From Amoebophrya sp. A120 (Eukaryota > Sar > Dinophyceae > Syndiniales > Amoebophryaceae): a DNA stretch of 64,000 nt. Positions within the stretch are counted from its first letter, which is position 1. Each line of letters begins with the position of its first letter. This document shows positions 11,780 through 23,463 of the stretch, one piece after another. The notes under the pieces were generated by a model. That model was not told where the DNA came from. It saw only the letters and a list, made by a program, of their open reading frames with translations, and ran no database searches. The position numbers were made by a program, and so were the translations under genes. Location: assembly GCA_905178155.1 (NCBI GenBank), contig CAJINV010000012.1:553271-617270 (forward strand). Direction: 5' to 3'.

Positions 11780-13480
11780 TCCGGTAGTGGGTTTTGCGCT
11801 TGCGCGCACACAGATTTTCGTTTGTGTGCGCGCGCGAAGTTGGCGCCGCCCGCGCGTGCGAGCGCGCGCGCCAGGGGGCTGCCCCACACTACACCCGCGC
11901 ACGCGCACAGAGAGTCGGGACAACGAAGGAACAGATTGGGGCGCCGGTCTTCGGTCAACCCTGGTCGCGGTCCTGTGCCCTGCCCCAGGCCACACGCGGG
12001 GGCGCCATGGCCTTCCGTTCGGTGGGGCGCGCCGCGGGCGCCTGCGCGAGCGCGGCGGGCGCTAGGCTCCCCACTTCCTGGGTCCTCAAACGGATGGGTC
12101 ACGGATTCGCTCATGCTGGTTGCTATAAGTTAACTCGGTACGCCGTAACTCTCTTACAAAGGCGGGACAGCGACCCCTCAGGGCCGGAGTCTCAGCGCTC
12201 TCTGCACGAAAGGGGCGGAATTAAGCTTATAGAGCAGCGTCGTACAGCCAGAACGAAGCACCCGCGGGTAATTCTGGCCTGGCCCTGCTTGAGCCAAAAC
12301 GCGGATGGGCCCGCGCGGCCTGGTGCGTAACGTCGGTCCGAACCGGGCGCGGCCGGGTCGGTGGGCCGAAGGGGTGGCGCAGGCGCTCGGCAACTACGCG
12401 ATGACTGGGGCGGGCCACAACAATCGCCGGCCCGCCGCGCCGTTACTTCGGTCTGGCCGACCCTCGCAGCTCTCGCGGTGTCCCTTGCCACCGGCGGGGG
12501 GCGCGTGCTCGCTGGACACCTTGAGGGCAAGCTCCTCCATCAGTGTGCGCGGTTCCGGGATGCCGCTGGCCGGCCGGGCCCCGGGGGGGCGGGGCCGCGT
12601 CGCCAATGGCCTCGGTCCCGCCATCACACACAGGGCGCCACCCCCGGCGACCGGGCCGCGAGATTAGCAACGAAAGACGGACGGGCCCCCGGGCCGCGCT
12701 CCCGGGCCGCGCTATGCCTTGGCTGCAACACGGGCCCCACGCCCCCGCCAACTTTCTCCCGGGAAGGGGGGGCCCGTGGCCGTTCGCATCGCCTCGGCCT
12801 TCTGCCTGTCGGCGAAACACTTGGCAACCTCCCGGAGCTTGGCGCTGCAGGCTTTTGTCGCTGGGGCAGTCTGTGTCGCTTGCGCACCACTTAGAGTGGC
12901 TGCCTCTCACTCGTGCGCACATGGTCGCCAGGGTCTTTGCTCCGTCCTGGGCGGCGTGCCTTCTAGGCTCTCGGCTTCCGCGCTTTCTCGCGACTGGCTC
13001 GCCGGCGAATTAGCTCGCACGGGCTGCCCCGGGGCGTGCGCGCCCGCCCGCGCGTTGTCGCCACCGCCATCGCCCGCCTGCGTTCCCGGTGCCGCGGTGG
13101 CTCGCTGGCGTTGGTCTCGAGGCAGTCGCGCCGGCCTCGCTCGCAATGGCGAGGCGGCCCCTTTGGTAAGGTGCCCCAGCAGAAACAGGGCGGCCGACGA
13201 CCTCCCCGGAGATCATTAACCCCAACAAGTGCCACGCGCGGGCGGTCTTGGCCTTGATGAGCAGAGCAGCGGCGTAGCTGGTGACGGTGGCGGTAGTCTT
13301 TCCTTCGATAAACCACCGAAGAAGCCCAGGCGCAACGCTTCCGGAAAATGCGCAACACCTGCGACCCGCGAAGCTTGCGATGAGTGCGCAAGCGCTTGCG
13401 ATGGGCAACAGCTGACGATCCACAACAAAAACTACTACCTCTTCCTCTGCGGAACCCCACACAGCGCGATCCTAGCATGA
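11780..13480. other. GC-rich island 1, no gene recognised
   Basis: Composition shifts abruptly to runs of GC with many CGCGCG steps. All six frames open by chance because stop codons are rare, giving overlapping frames with Arg/Ala/Gly/Pro compositions typical of non-coding GC-rich DNA. I found no rRNA or tRNA signature. Two similar islands occur at 50230-51640 and 58260-60480. Confidence 0.6.
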
Positions 13481-13992
13481 ACAGAAAGCAAGCAACACTA
13501 CTGTGACGCTTCTGTGCGTAGTCCACAGAAGTGCAACCACGCTTGTAGTTTGTCCTAATTCACTTCTTTCCAGTTCATTTTTCAACTGTCGTGATTATTG
13601 TACACGGCCTTGCTTGAAGTTGAAGCAATCAACAAGTGGTGATTTTGCATTCTTGTAGTTTAATCACATCCTACATAGGTACAAGACATTGATTTGTGCT
13701 TTCTTCTCAGGTCCATAATTTCCTAATTGCAGCATTCTTCCAAAAAATCTGTATTCCCGAATGAAAATTTGATTTCAAAAAAAGTTGCTTACAGCCGCCG
13801 CGCTAGGACGAGCAGCAAATCACTGCTGCTTTTTGGCAAAGATTTTGCGCCACAGGTAAAAAGATTTGGACTTCTAAATGGCAATGGGTTCTTCATCTAT
13901 TTCGTTCTCCTTGTCTACTTTCTTGCTTCAGCTTCTTCGAATTGGTTCTATCCGTGTAAACTGGCCAACAAACGCAAAACTTGACGCTTTCA
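13481..13992. other. Intergenic stretch with a short hairpin
   Basis: Contains CTTCTGTG-7 nt-CACAGAAG at 13509-13531, which resembles the hairpin at 8554-8582. Otherwise nothing is recognised downstream of the membrane-protein gene. Confidence 0.55.
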
Positions 13993-16900
13993 TCAATGCT
14001 GAAACTCGTCTTCGTGTATCGGCGGCTGACAATCTTCCACCTTCGTCGGGTGATAGCCCGCAAACTCCGGTAGGTTCTTGCCCCACTCCGGTGCTTGGGA
14101 CAAGCCGCCCTGCATTTGGCGGTACCACTCTGGGGCGTCATTGTCGTAGTAGAGACCTGAGAATGAGATTGTCAGTATTTGCATTGCAATTATAGTAGAT
14201 ACAAAGGCATGACAACTGTAATCCAGAAAGCGCACAGTTCTACGCATGACACATTCCTTAAAACGCAACACAGAGTTTAGAAGCGACATCATGTTGAAGC
14301 TGCTCAAAAAAACAACTTCTGTACAGCCGCTGGGCATATCTACATTCCCCTCGCACGCAAACCGCTTCGCACTGGTGTACGTCAGCCCCGCGATTTTTCT
14401 TCTTCTGCAGCCGAGGTCGAAGTGCGTTCTCTCGTCTCCGGATAACTGCCGGAAAAACACGGAACAAACGTCCGCACGACACGTGCTGTGCATCGTGTTC
14501 ACCACCGGGTTTTGCCACACACAACGCCCCTGGACGCAGATGTATCCTGGTTTGTCACAGTTCACGTTTTGGCAGGCAATCTGCGCCTCCGTTTGCCCGC
14601 TGCCGCCGATTTTCTCCATCTTCGCGTGGGTGGCGTTTTGGTACTGAAAATGGAACCCGGGCCATTGCTTCTCTTGTTTCTCCACGTCATCGGTTTCTTT
14701 TTGTTTTTCATCGGTGGATTTCATGGGGATCGATCCTACCGGCTCCTCCTCCACCCCCTTGATGTTCCCGTCGGTTAAATACTTCTCGGTTTGCTTCTCC
14801 GTTAACTTCCTGATTTGCGGCGGTCCGGAGAAATTTTCGTACACGCCGACCCAGCCGTTTTCGGTCAACATGTAGATCTGCTTCCGGCGGTTGATCATTT
14901 TCATTGCATTCGTGATTTGCGGAAGAATTGGTGCGGTATTGACGGACGAGGAGAGGGTGGTCGACGTTGTTGGGGCTATTCTAGAAGTGGTGGATGATGA
15001 GCTTGTAGCAGCTCTGCCTTCTTCCAGCAGTGTGACTGGTTCTTCCTCCTCTGCTCGACCACCGGGGCCTGCTGCTGCCGCCATTTCCCCGGGTGGTCTA
15101 CTCCCAAGAGAGCCATCTCTTTCTCCTCTTGAACTCGCTTTCCGGAACATTTTCCCGAACAGTTTCGGCTCGGCTTTCGGGACATCGTTCCCTGCCTCAT
15201 CCACGACCGCGGTCACGACTTTTTATCAACTGCAAAAATGTCTGGGTCTGGAAGACTTTGACACCTTTCATGCACGTTTTGCATGAGCCATGATGTCTGT
15301 GATGCATACCCTAGCAATACAGAATTTTTGAGGGCTTCTTGATGTCTATTCCGCATGACAAATGCCTTCTCAGCGTAGCAAAAATTGCATTCTGGTTGCT
15401 ACTCATGCAATACAGATTTTTTTAGAATCCAAATACAGCATCACAAGTTGCATTCTTCCAGACCCAGACATTTTTGCAGTTCATACTTTCACGTCCTGCG
15501 CGACAAAAATCTCCCCCGGCTCCAAGCTTCTTTTCGTTGGTAGTTGCGCGATGAAGACTTTCAAGCCACAAATTGCCAGCGGTGCGGACTTCAACTCGGC
15601 GGAGCCCTCGTCGGTATTCCCTTGTTTCTTGATTTCGATTTCTCCGATTTCCCGCATAATAGAAATGTCCGTTCCATTCCCATCTCCTTCGAGTAAAGTT
15701 TTGATTCTATCTGGTTTCTGCTCGTAGAGTTCCTTGTCGAAGAAAATTCTCGCCGTATCTAAACCTTTCGGGAGCATCGGGTCATTCACCAGTCGTATTC
15801 TCGTTACAAACTTCTTCCCGCTCGTCAAGCTGATTTTCAAAGACTGCTCGTGCCGGAAACCAGTGCGGGAACAGATGGTTTTCAAAAATTCGTCCCCCGG
15901 CTGCTCTAACGGATTTTTAGTTGGAATCGCTGCTGCAGCGGACGATGAAAATTGGGCCAGCTTCGCCCGTTCCTTCGCAACTATCAAATCGCTCTGCAAC
16001 TGCGTGATGTTCGTGATTTTTGGCTCCTCCCCCTCCTCCTCCAGCAGATTCCCCGGTTTCATGTCCCCAACGAAGCTGGTTTGTTTCAGCTTCAACTCCT
16101 TCTTATGCTCCGCAAAAGCATCGCTCTCGTACCAATTGCATTACAGCATGACAAATCGGGTCTGTTACCTGAACCAGCATTACAAATGGCATTTTTCCTT
16201 CTGCAAAAATTTGTCATGCAATTTTTACGAGTGCGATAGTCTTGCAATCCATACTTTTTCGGCAGTTGCAAATCCCCCTCCGCCGTTTCCTTCCCTAGCG
16301 GCTTGCCCTTCTTTGGCTCGAGGTACGGAATGCCGGTGGTTTGGTCGTCGACTGGGGTCGAGTATGCATCGCAAAAGCACTCGTAGCAATCGCAATCATG
16401 CATTACAATTCTAGTTGTCAAGGCAAATTGCATATACAAATTCAATTTGTAATGACCAATGAGAAGCCAATTTGTATTGCAATTTCTACTAGTACGTGTA
16501 CGATACCCTTGCAATCCATATCCAGTAGCGTTTAATTAACGCCGGGACGGGGGAAGTTTTTTTCGGAAAAATCTGGTAGTAATTCGCTTGGCCGAGGATG
16601 GTCGGAAGGAATTCCGTTTTCGAAGCTAATTCCCTTTCGTAAATTGTTTCGACAAAATTCCCGGCTTTCTCGATCAGCGACACGCGGATGTTGCGCTGCT
16701 GTTTGATTCTGTTGGTTTTTGATGCTAGGGTTTGTTGTTCGGATTTTTCAGTTGCAGTTCTTCGGCTCTGTTCCGTGAGACCGGTTTTCACTACTTGGAA
16801 GCCGAGCTGCTCGCTTGTTTCGGGACCGTCCGGGGTGGGCGCGGTAGAAATTTTCGCATCGGAACCTGCGCCTGCTGCTACAGCTTGCGTCGATTGTTCA

Positions 16901-19900
16901 CCAGCATCACCATCCCCGAATCCAAACAGCGCTGCAATCGCCGCTGCATCTCCTTCAAATCCGGCTGCCGCGTATCACAAGAAAAAGTGTTCACGTCAAC
17001 GGTTTTCACAGATTGCAGTCATGCATCACAAATGTGGCCCAATATGCATGCTATGCATGACAAATTTCATTGGCGCGTTTAGTGATGCGCTGCTGTATTA
17101 CAAATTCCATTAAGGTTAACACTTTTTCCTCTGATAACGCGTCCCCTGGTTCAAAGCTCCCCACTGGCGGAACATACAAGCCGTAGTGCGACCTGGGTTT
17201 ACTCGACCGGTCAATCCACGCGAAAACGCCGGACTCGGGATGAAGCACCCGGATCCGCACGCAACTCTTGTCGCGCTTAACGCCCGGGGGTGGTGCTGGC
17301 GTTTTAGTGTCGGTTGTTGCTTGGTCCGCGTCTGTTGTGGCTTTTGCATCTTCCGACTTTGTATTCATTGCAAAAGTATCGCACTCGTATAAATGCATTA
17401 CAAATTTCCTCAGCATGAGAAATGAAATTTGTAATGCTGATTTGCTTTAACAAACAGATTTGTAATGCTCGACTGCAATACGAGTACGATACATTCGCAC
17501 AGGATACTTTGACGTTTTCGAATACGGGTAGTGGTTCACGAACAAGTCAAACACGCTGGTGAGAAAGGGGCTCGGGGTATCCCCTGAAAAGTAACCACCC
17601 CCATCCAGTTTGTCATGCAAAACATGTAGCAAGTTCTGTGTTTGTCATGCAAAAAGTGGATGGGGATGGTTAATGAATTTTCAGGAAATACGGGGGGCGG
17701 AGGTAGTCTTTGGCGAAGGCTGATAGGTGCTGTTCCACCGTCTTCCGCTGCCTGGGGACATTTAAACCGGACTGTCTTTTCACCGCTTCGTCTAAATCTT
17801 CCTTACTCATTCCGTCGAAGTTGGGATGATGCTCAGCACTTGTTGTCGTTCTTGTTTCCATCGCTTTATTATTATTTTCATTCCGCACTTCATCTTCGTG
17901 TTCTGCATGGTCTTCGGCTACGCTCCTGTCGCGGCCTGTACTCGTCTGAGCAGAGTTCACCTTCTCCCGGCGCCCCTGTATTCTCTTCATATCGGCTTGC
18001 CGCTTTTGGTTGTTCTTTTCACTCGCGATCTGACCGAGTGAAGCTGGCCGTGGGGCTGAAAGAGCTTGCTCATTGTTCCTATCACTTTTGGGTCTTTGCT
18101 GGAGTGCAGCGAGCAAACCAATGTTGTTACCCGCAGCCGCTGTTCCAGGCCCGACCTGATCATCGAGACAGTCCACTTGCAGCATGTTCTGCATTGCTTC
18201 GTCAGCGGCGGCTCCGTTCAAAGCCGCTAAGAGTGCCTGCATGTCCTTGTTGAGCAATAAGCGTTCAAAATCCCCGTCTTCTGCGACCGTCTTAATGAAG
18301 TCCGCAAAGGATTTCGGGTTTGGAAATTGCAAGTTGTCTGGCAAAAAGGAAACGCTGGTGTAGTTTCCCGCAAGCGTTTTCACAGCGTGATCATAGACGG
18401 CAAAATTCTTCGGAAGGATAGGCGGAGAGACCTCCCCTGTGACTGGGTCGGTCGTTTGTGTAGTGGAGTTGGTCAAAAACGCGATTACCATGCGGAGAAG
18501 TTCTGGTCCTCCAGAGGGTGGTGGCGCTGGGATTTTCCCTTTGTGCAGCTTTTTCTCCTCTTTTTTACTCCTTACCCGCTGCACGTACGTTTTCTGCCGA
18601 TTGCGGTTCAGCATTTGGAGGTTATTCTGGAGCTGTAGAAACGCAGCGGCAGCTGCTTTCGGTCCACTAGAATTCAAGTCGCTACCGCTGGCGCCATCTT
18701 CACTCCCGGCTGCTTGCTCTTTTTCCTCGGGCGGCATACTTGCGGTTTTATTTCTCGGAGCAGATGCTTTTGGTAGTAATGCGTGTGCTTCCAAGTACTC
18801 GATTGGTACATACCGGGTGTAGAACTCCAGCAAGTGACTCCGCTCCGCCTCCGAACTGGCGGCGAGAATCCCCTTCTGCAGAAAGTAGGACTGCACAAGC
18901 TGGGTCGGCATTTTCAGTGCTGTTGCTCCGTCTTCTGGTGCTAGATTCGTCGCCTTGCTCAAACTTGTACTGCACAACAAGCCCAGGTCTGCTGTACCAA
19001 TGAAGACTTGCGAGTTCTCCGGCAGAAAGGACCGGATTTCGGGGCAGCCCTGGAGATTTTTTGTTTTTCAAAAATCAAGCAACATGCTGAAGAACAACTC
19101 CCGCGTTGCAGCGCAGTGTGGCAAACTAAATTCTTCAATCATGAGGACGAGGAGGCAGGAAACAAAAAAAAACGTTTTTTTTTTACTACATAACTGCCTT
19201 GTTCGTAAAAAATCCATACGTCCGTGAAATTTTCGTGCATTGCATCCGCCACGTGGAACGGTTGCCCAAAAAACGCGGATACGCTCCCCTGATGCGTGTC
19301 GTCCAGGGAATTCGGTTGTGCGGAGAGGGGAATGTGCAACTCCGGGTCTGGGGCGGTGAAGGGAGGGATTTTATTTTGCAGGGAGACACCGAGCACGGCC
19401 TGGGGGAACTGCAAAGCGGGGAAAAACGAAAAGGACTGGTAGATGAACAAGTTCCACATCAGCACTAACACGGTCGTCACGATTCCAAAGAAGCACCTCC
19501 GCAGCAAGAAGCTTTCTCGCAGAGAACCAGGTATAAAAGAGGACATCAAGTAGAAGAAGTCGTGCAAGTTGCTGCGTCTGCGGAGCAACATCACGGACCG
19601 CGCAGAGAAGGTGGCTCTTATCCGACGCGGCAACGCAAGCAGCCCTTTGGTCCTCTCCGGTAGAAGTACCTGCACCGCCACAGCTTTGGGACCAAAATGT
19701 TCGTGCTTCTGCCGGACCACATGATCGACGCTTCTTCGACGTTTTCCGCCCCGAAAGCAGAGTTGCTTACGCATATTTCCAACTTGATCTCGGTCCCTCC
19801 TGGCGCTCCCGTCGGCCGACGCTGTTGTCCGCTTGCTCTCCCTGCTCATTGGCATGGTTCTGTGCTCGAGCTCGCCTTGGTGTCGACGTCCGCATGGCAG

Positions 19901-20011
19901 CGGTAGTAGCCGCTGCAGCACTTTTTCAGAACATACACCGCGAGGACGCCGGAGAAACTCATCGCCCGGCCGCGCCGGCCTGGGCCGGCCGGACTTATCG
20001 TACTGCAACAT
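13993..20011 (-). CDS. Large single-pass membrane protein of unknown function (1,562 aa)
   Basis: Nine exons: 20011-19190, 19049-17691, 17572-17507, 17356-17137, 16967-16521, 16357-16254, 16098-15486, 15218-14325 and 14156-13993. They sum to 4,689 bases, exactly 1,563 codons. Introns 19050-19189 and 14157-14324 are ordinary GT-AG; the former joins FYEQGSY to GCPEIRSFLPENS in phase 0. The other six are introners of families A, B, C and D. The protein has a basic, probably cytosolic N-terminus of about 170 residues and one hydrophobic segment (residues ~173-193, CFFGIVTTVLVLMWNLF). A long extramembrane part follows, holding Ser/Thr-rich linkers and a Cys-rich EGF-like stretch (CQNVNCDKPGYICVQGRC). 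I do not recognise a family. The start ATG at 20011 opens the frame; a downstream Met near residue 53 is an alternative. Confidence 0.75.
15224..15485. mobile_element. Introner, family A (262 bp)
   Basis: Left end TATCAACTGCAAAAATG followed by TCTGGGTCTGGAAG; right end is the inverted match ending CATTTTTGCAGTTCATA. Flanks ctttt and ctttc match at 4 of 5 bases. Excision joins IFVAQDVK to VVTAVVDEAG in frame on the minus strand. Confidence 0.92.
16104..16253. mobile_element. Introner, family B (150 bp)
   Basis: TATGCTCCGCAAAAGCATCG faces its inverted partner CGATAGTCTTGCAATCCATA. Flanks cttct and ctttt match at 4 of 5 bases. Excision joins DLQLPKK to ELKLKQTSF in frame. Confidence 0.9.
16363..16520. 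mobile_element. Introner, family B (158 bp)
   Basis: TATGCATCGCAAAAGCACTCG-type left end, with right end CGATACCCTTGCAATCCATA. Flanks tcgag and tccag match at 4 of 5 bases. Excision joins PALIKRYW to TPVDDQTTG in frame. Confidence 0.9.
16973..17136. mobile_element. Introner, family C (164 bp)
   Basis: TIRs are TATCACAAGAAAAAGTGTT and, inverted, AACACTTTTTCCTCTGATA. Flanks ccgcg and acgcg match at 4 of 5 bases. Excision joins VGSFEPGDA to the Ala-rich AAGFEGDAAAI in frame. The interior has GCATCACAAAT and GCATGACAAAT motifs shared with the other families, although the TIR sequence is unrelated. Confidence 0.85.
17362..17506. mobile_element. Introner, family B (145 bp)
   Basis: TATTCATTGCAAAAGTATCG and inverted CGATACATTCGCACAGGATA. 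The direct repeat ctttg is perfect on both sides. Excision joins NHYPYSKTSK to SEDAKATTD in frame. Confidence 0.92.
17578..17690. mobile_element. Introner, family D (113 bp)
   Basis: Shortest element in the window. The TIRs are about 30 bp: TATCCCCTGAAAAGTAACCA then CCCCCATCCA, against inverted TGGATGGGGATGG then TTAATGAATTTTCAGGAAATA. The direct repeat cgggg is perfect. Excision joins AKDYLRPP to SPFLTSVFDLF in frame, abolishing a stop in the element. Confidence 0.92.
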
Positions 20012-20339
20012 GCAGCTTCCGCATCGTGCTAAAGTGGGTTCGTTGTACGCACTTTTGCGATCCTCCTAGATCTCGACATGTCATCTCTACGGTTACAGCG
20101 CTCTCTCACTACACTCTACTTCCTGACCACTCACTCGTCTCCCCCATGAATCTTCTCAACTCGCCTACTACTAGAGCAAACACCGAATTGAGCAGAACAC
20201 TTGATGTGTTGCATTTCGCGTAGCTGCAAACACGGCCCCACGACAGGTGGGTGTCGTTCTCGTTGTCCTGCTAGACTGGGTTCTTGAAGCTATTTTTCAC
20301 TTTTTCCATTTCATTTCGATGTTTTTCTGTTCATCATGT

Positions 20340-23300
20340 TGGTCATGGCTCCTGGCTGTTCAACATGTAGTTTCGTTCCACCATGATCACCCACGAAAAC
20401 ATCTACTTTCATGTATGAGATTTCTTCACTCACCTCTTTGATGTGCCTTTTTACTTTCTAAACTCGTGCTGGGACACGATATTACATTTTCACCGTGTTT
20501 GTCAGTTTACAACCCTGACATAGAAAAAGTTAAAAGTTTTATGTACCAAAAACCAGCCGCACCATGTTAGCGCAACCCCTGGTTCCCCCAAAATAGTTAC
20601 GGCTAGGACGACCGTGTCTGTAATTGCAAGCCCAGCATCATAAAAAATGCTAAGGTCGCCTGCTCTCCATCCATGTGGTACTTTGTCAGTTGTGGTCCTC
20701 TACTGTACGGAAGAATTTTCCTGGGCTCTGTGGTCGACGTCAAACCTATGACGCCGAACACAAAGAGAGGAAATTGGAAAGTCGGTTTGGATAGAAGTCA
20801 GGAGCTCCAACGAGAAAGCTCCTGCCTTTTTGGTTGGTCGGTAACCTCCTCGTCGGCAGAGAAGGTTTTGGTTGCAATCAGGAGCGATAAAACCGCCCGA
20901 AAGTAGCAACACCCTGACCACCTTATTATTCCCAAAGTAGGAAGACCTACCAAACAAAAGTTCGAAGGGAAAGAAATAGATGTAGAAATGCTTTAAAGCA
21001 TAGAAAGATGTTGAAAACATCAAGAAAAAGGGACTACTAAGAACTCACTTACTACACAAACGGGATAAAAATAAAACCAACCACGTTGTTTAGGAGAACA
21101 GGTTGCGCTCCCGCTTGCCAAAATCCACATTTCCTATGTGAATAGGGGAAAAAAAAAGATGTTGTAAAAATAGGATTAAGTACATGAGGAAGTGGAAGTG
21201 GAAAGTAGTAGTGAGAAAAAATATGCTGTAGTCCACCTCGGAAAAGGTATAATAGAAAAAGATTGAATGAAAGATGTTCAAGAGCTTCAATATCAGTTCG
21301 GTCATGGGATAGTGGCGCCAACAAATAGAGTGTATTTTTTTGTAAGTATGTTGTGAGGGCTGGAGAAGTCGTGACGCTATGCCCATCAATCTACTTTCAA
21401 TACTACTTCTGTCACAACTGGCCCATAATGAATGTATGAAATAATACTTACGGCGATACCGTGGCGGCGCACCGCATTTGAAATACTTAGACGTGAAAAA
21501 GATCCAAATGGAACAAATGGTATGGCCCAGTCTTTAGCAAGTGGATTACGATCATACAGTCAGCTTCTCAACTTTGTAAAATTATATCGTGGATTGTATA
21601 CTTCGTTTTTGTACTTGTTTCGTTGTAAGTATCTATAGCTTTATTTCTTCAATGGTCGGAAGCGGAACGAAATTCGCATTCCCTGAAAGAAATCCTGTCA
21701 TCATCGTCTGTAAAAAATAGTTGCAGTCGTGGCGGCTGTCTGCCTTTTCTCTGCGTCCCGCTGGCCTCGAAACGTCCAAAAATCTCCTGCAATTATTGCT
21801 GGGCACATGATTCTGCTTGAATGTCCCGAAACTCCTTGAAAACGTTCGTCACCCGAGTTGCGACTGAGTGTCGTTCCGCACCTCCGGGGCGGTAGTTCCC
21901 AACCACACATGGCTTCTGGCTATTTATGTACTTTCGTTCCACCATGATCACCCACGAAAACATCTACTTTCATGTATGAGATTTCTTCATTCACCTCTTT
22001 GATGCGCCTTTTGACTTTCTAAACTCGTGCTGGGACGAGACGATACATGTCCACCGTCATTGTCAGTTTACAACCCTGACATAGAAAAAGGTTAAATTAA
22101 CCTTAATGTGCCCTGACATTAATAATGTTTTAAAAACCAGCTGCCGCGCCATGTTAGCGCAACCCCAGTTTTCCCCAAAACAATTACGACTAGGACGACT
22201 GTGTCTGTAACTACAAGCCCAGCATCACAAAAAATGCGAAGGCCAGCTGCTCTCCACGACCCATGTCGTACTTTGTCGGTTGCGGTCCTCTACTGTGTAG
22301 AAGAATTTCTCTGGGCTCTGTGGTCGACGTCAATCTTATGACGCCGAAACGCAAAGAGAGGAAGTTGAAAAGTCGGTATCGGTAGAAGAAGTGTGGCAGA
22401 CAAGGTTTTGGTTGCAATCAGGAGCGATAAAACCGCCCGAAAGTAGCAACACCCTGACCACCTTATTATTCCCAAAGTAGGAAGACCTACCAAACAAAAG
22501 TTCGAAGGGAAAGAAATAGATGTAGAAATGCTTTAAAGCATAGAAAGATGTTGAAAACATCAAGAAAAAGGGACTACTAAGAACTCACTTACTACACAAA
22601 CGGGATAAAAATAAAACCAACCACGTTGTTTAGGAGAACAGGTTGCGCTCCCGCTTGCCAAAATCCACATTTCCTATGTGAATAGGGGAAAAAAAAAGAT
22701 GTTGTAAAAATAGGATTAAGTACATGAGGAAGTGGAAGTGGGAAGTAGTAGTGAGAAAAAATGTGCTGTAGTCCATCTCGGAAAAGGTATAGTAGAAAAA
22801 GATTGAATGAAAGCTGTTCAAGAGCTTCAATATCAGTTCGGTCATGGGACGATGGTGCCGCCGCGCGAGCAACAGATGTAATGTGTTTTTTGTAAGTATG
22901 TTGTGAGGGCTCCTGGAGAAATCGTGACGCTATGCTCATCTTTCGATCTACCTTCACTGCTACTGTCACAACTGGCCCATAGTCAATGTATGAAATAGTA
23001 CTTACGCTTACGCTTACCGCGATACCGTGGCGGCGCACCGCATTTGAAATATACGTGAAGGAGATCCAAATGGAAATGGTATGGCCCAGTTTTTAGTAAG
23101 TAAGTGGATCACGATGGTGTACAGTCAGCTTCATCTCAACTTTCTAAAATTATTATATCCTGGATTGTTACAACTTCGTTGTTGTACTTGTTTCGTTGTA
23201 AGTATCTATAGCTTTTCTTCAACGGTCGGAACGAAATTCGCATTCCTTGAAAGAAATCCTGTCATCATCGTCTGTAAAGAGTTGCAGCGGCGGCTGTCTG

Positions 23301-23463
23301 CCTATAATTTGCGTCCCCTCGCTGTCCTCGAAACGAAATAACCCCCCTGCAATTATTGCTGGGGACATGAGATGTCCTGAAGCTCCTTGACAACATTCGT
23401 CACCCGAGTTGCGACTGACTGTCGGCCTTCGTGTTCTGCACCTCCGGGGCAGTGCCCAGCCAC
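20340..23463. repeat. Tandem duplication of about 1.56 kb, two units
   Basis: Unit 1 spans about 20340-21905 and unit 2 about 21908-23463. Shared blocks include GTTCCACCATGATCACCCAC at 20373/21934 and TTGCAATCAGGAGCGATAAA at 20869/22409. The core 20869-21340 versus 22409-22875 is nearly identical. The right end of unit 2 lies in the last coding exon of the secreted-protein gene (stop at 23353). Unit 1 therefore ends with a dead copy of that exon's end, about 21785-21905. Hydrophobic frames inside both units are not convincing genes. The interval 20012-20339 holds nothing I recognise. Confidence 0.8.
21785..21905 (-). pseudogene. Duplicated 3' fragment of the 23353-27223 gene
   Basis: Shares CCTGCAATTATTGCTGGG and CGTCACCCGAGTTGCGACTG with the gene's 3' end at 23347-23470. 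It carries substitutions and small indels and is cut off from any upstream coding sequence. Confidence 0.65.

Noticed and set aside
12282-12300. CTTGAGCCAAAA, the complement of the 3' end of the dinoflagellate spliced-leader RNA
   Set aside because: Only 12 bases match. The upstream part of the leader differs, and the position after CAAG lacks the GT donor expected of a spliced-leader gene.
12361-13526. Several overlapping open frames of 120-190 codons in GC-rich island 1
   Set aside because: They open in all frames at once and are Arg/Pro/Ala/Gly-rich without motifs, as expected when stop codons are rare.
14157-14324. An apparent second transmembrane segment near the C-terminus of the 13993-20011 protein
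   Set aside because: It falls inside a phase-consistent GT-AG intron. Removing it gives a better protein (PSGC joined to LYYDNDAPEW), and the total length becomes a multiple of three.
20700-23038. Hydrophobic minus-strand frames conserved between the two 1.56-kb units
   Set aside because: The duplicate units are nearly identical at DNA level, so conservation is uninformative, and the frames have no signal, family motif or consistent ends.
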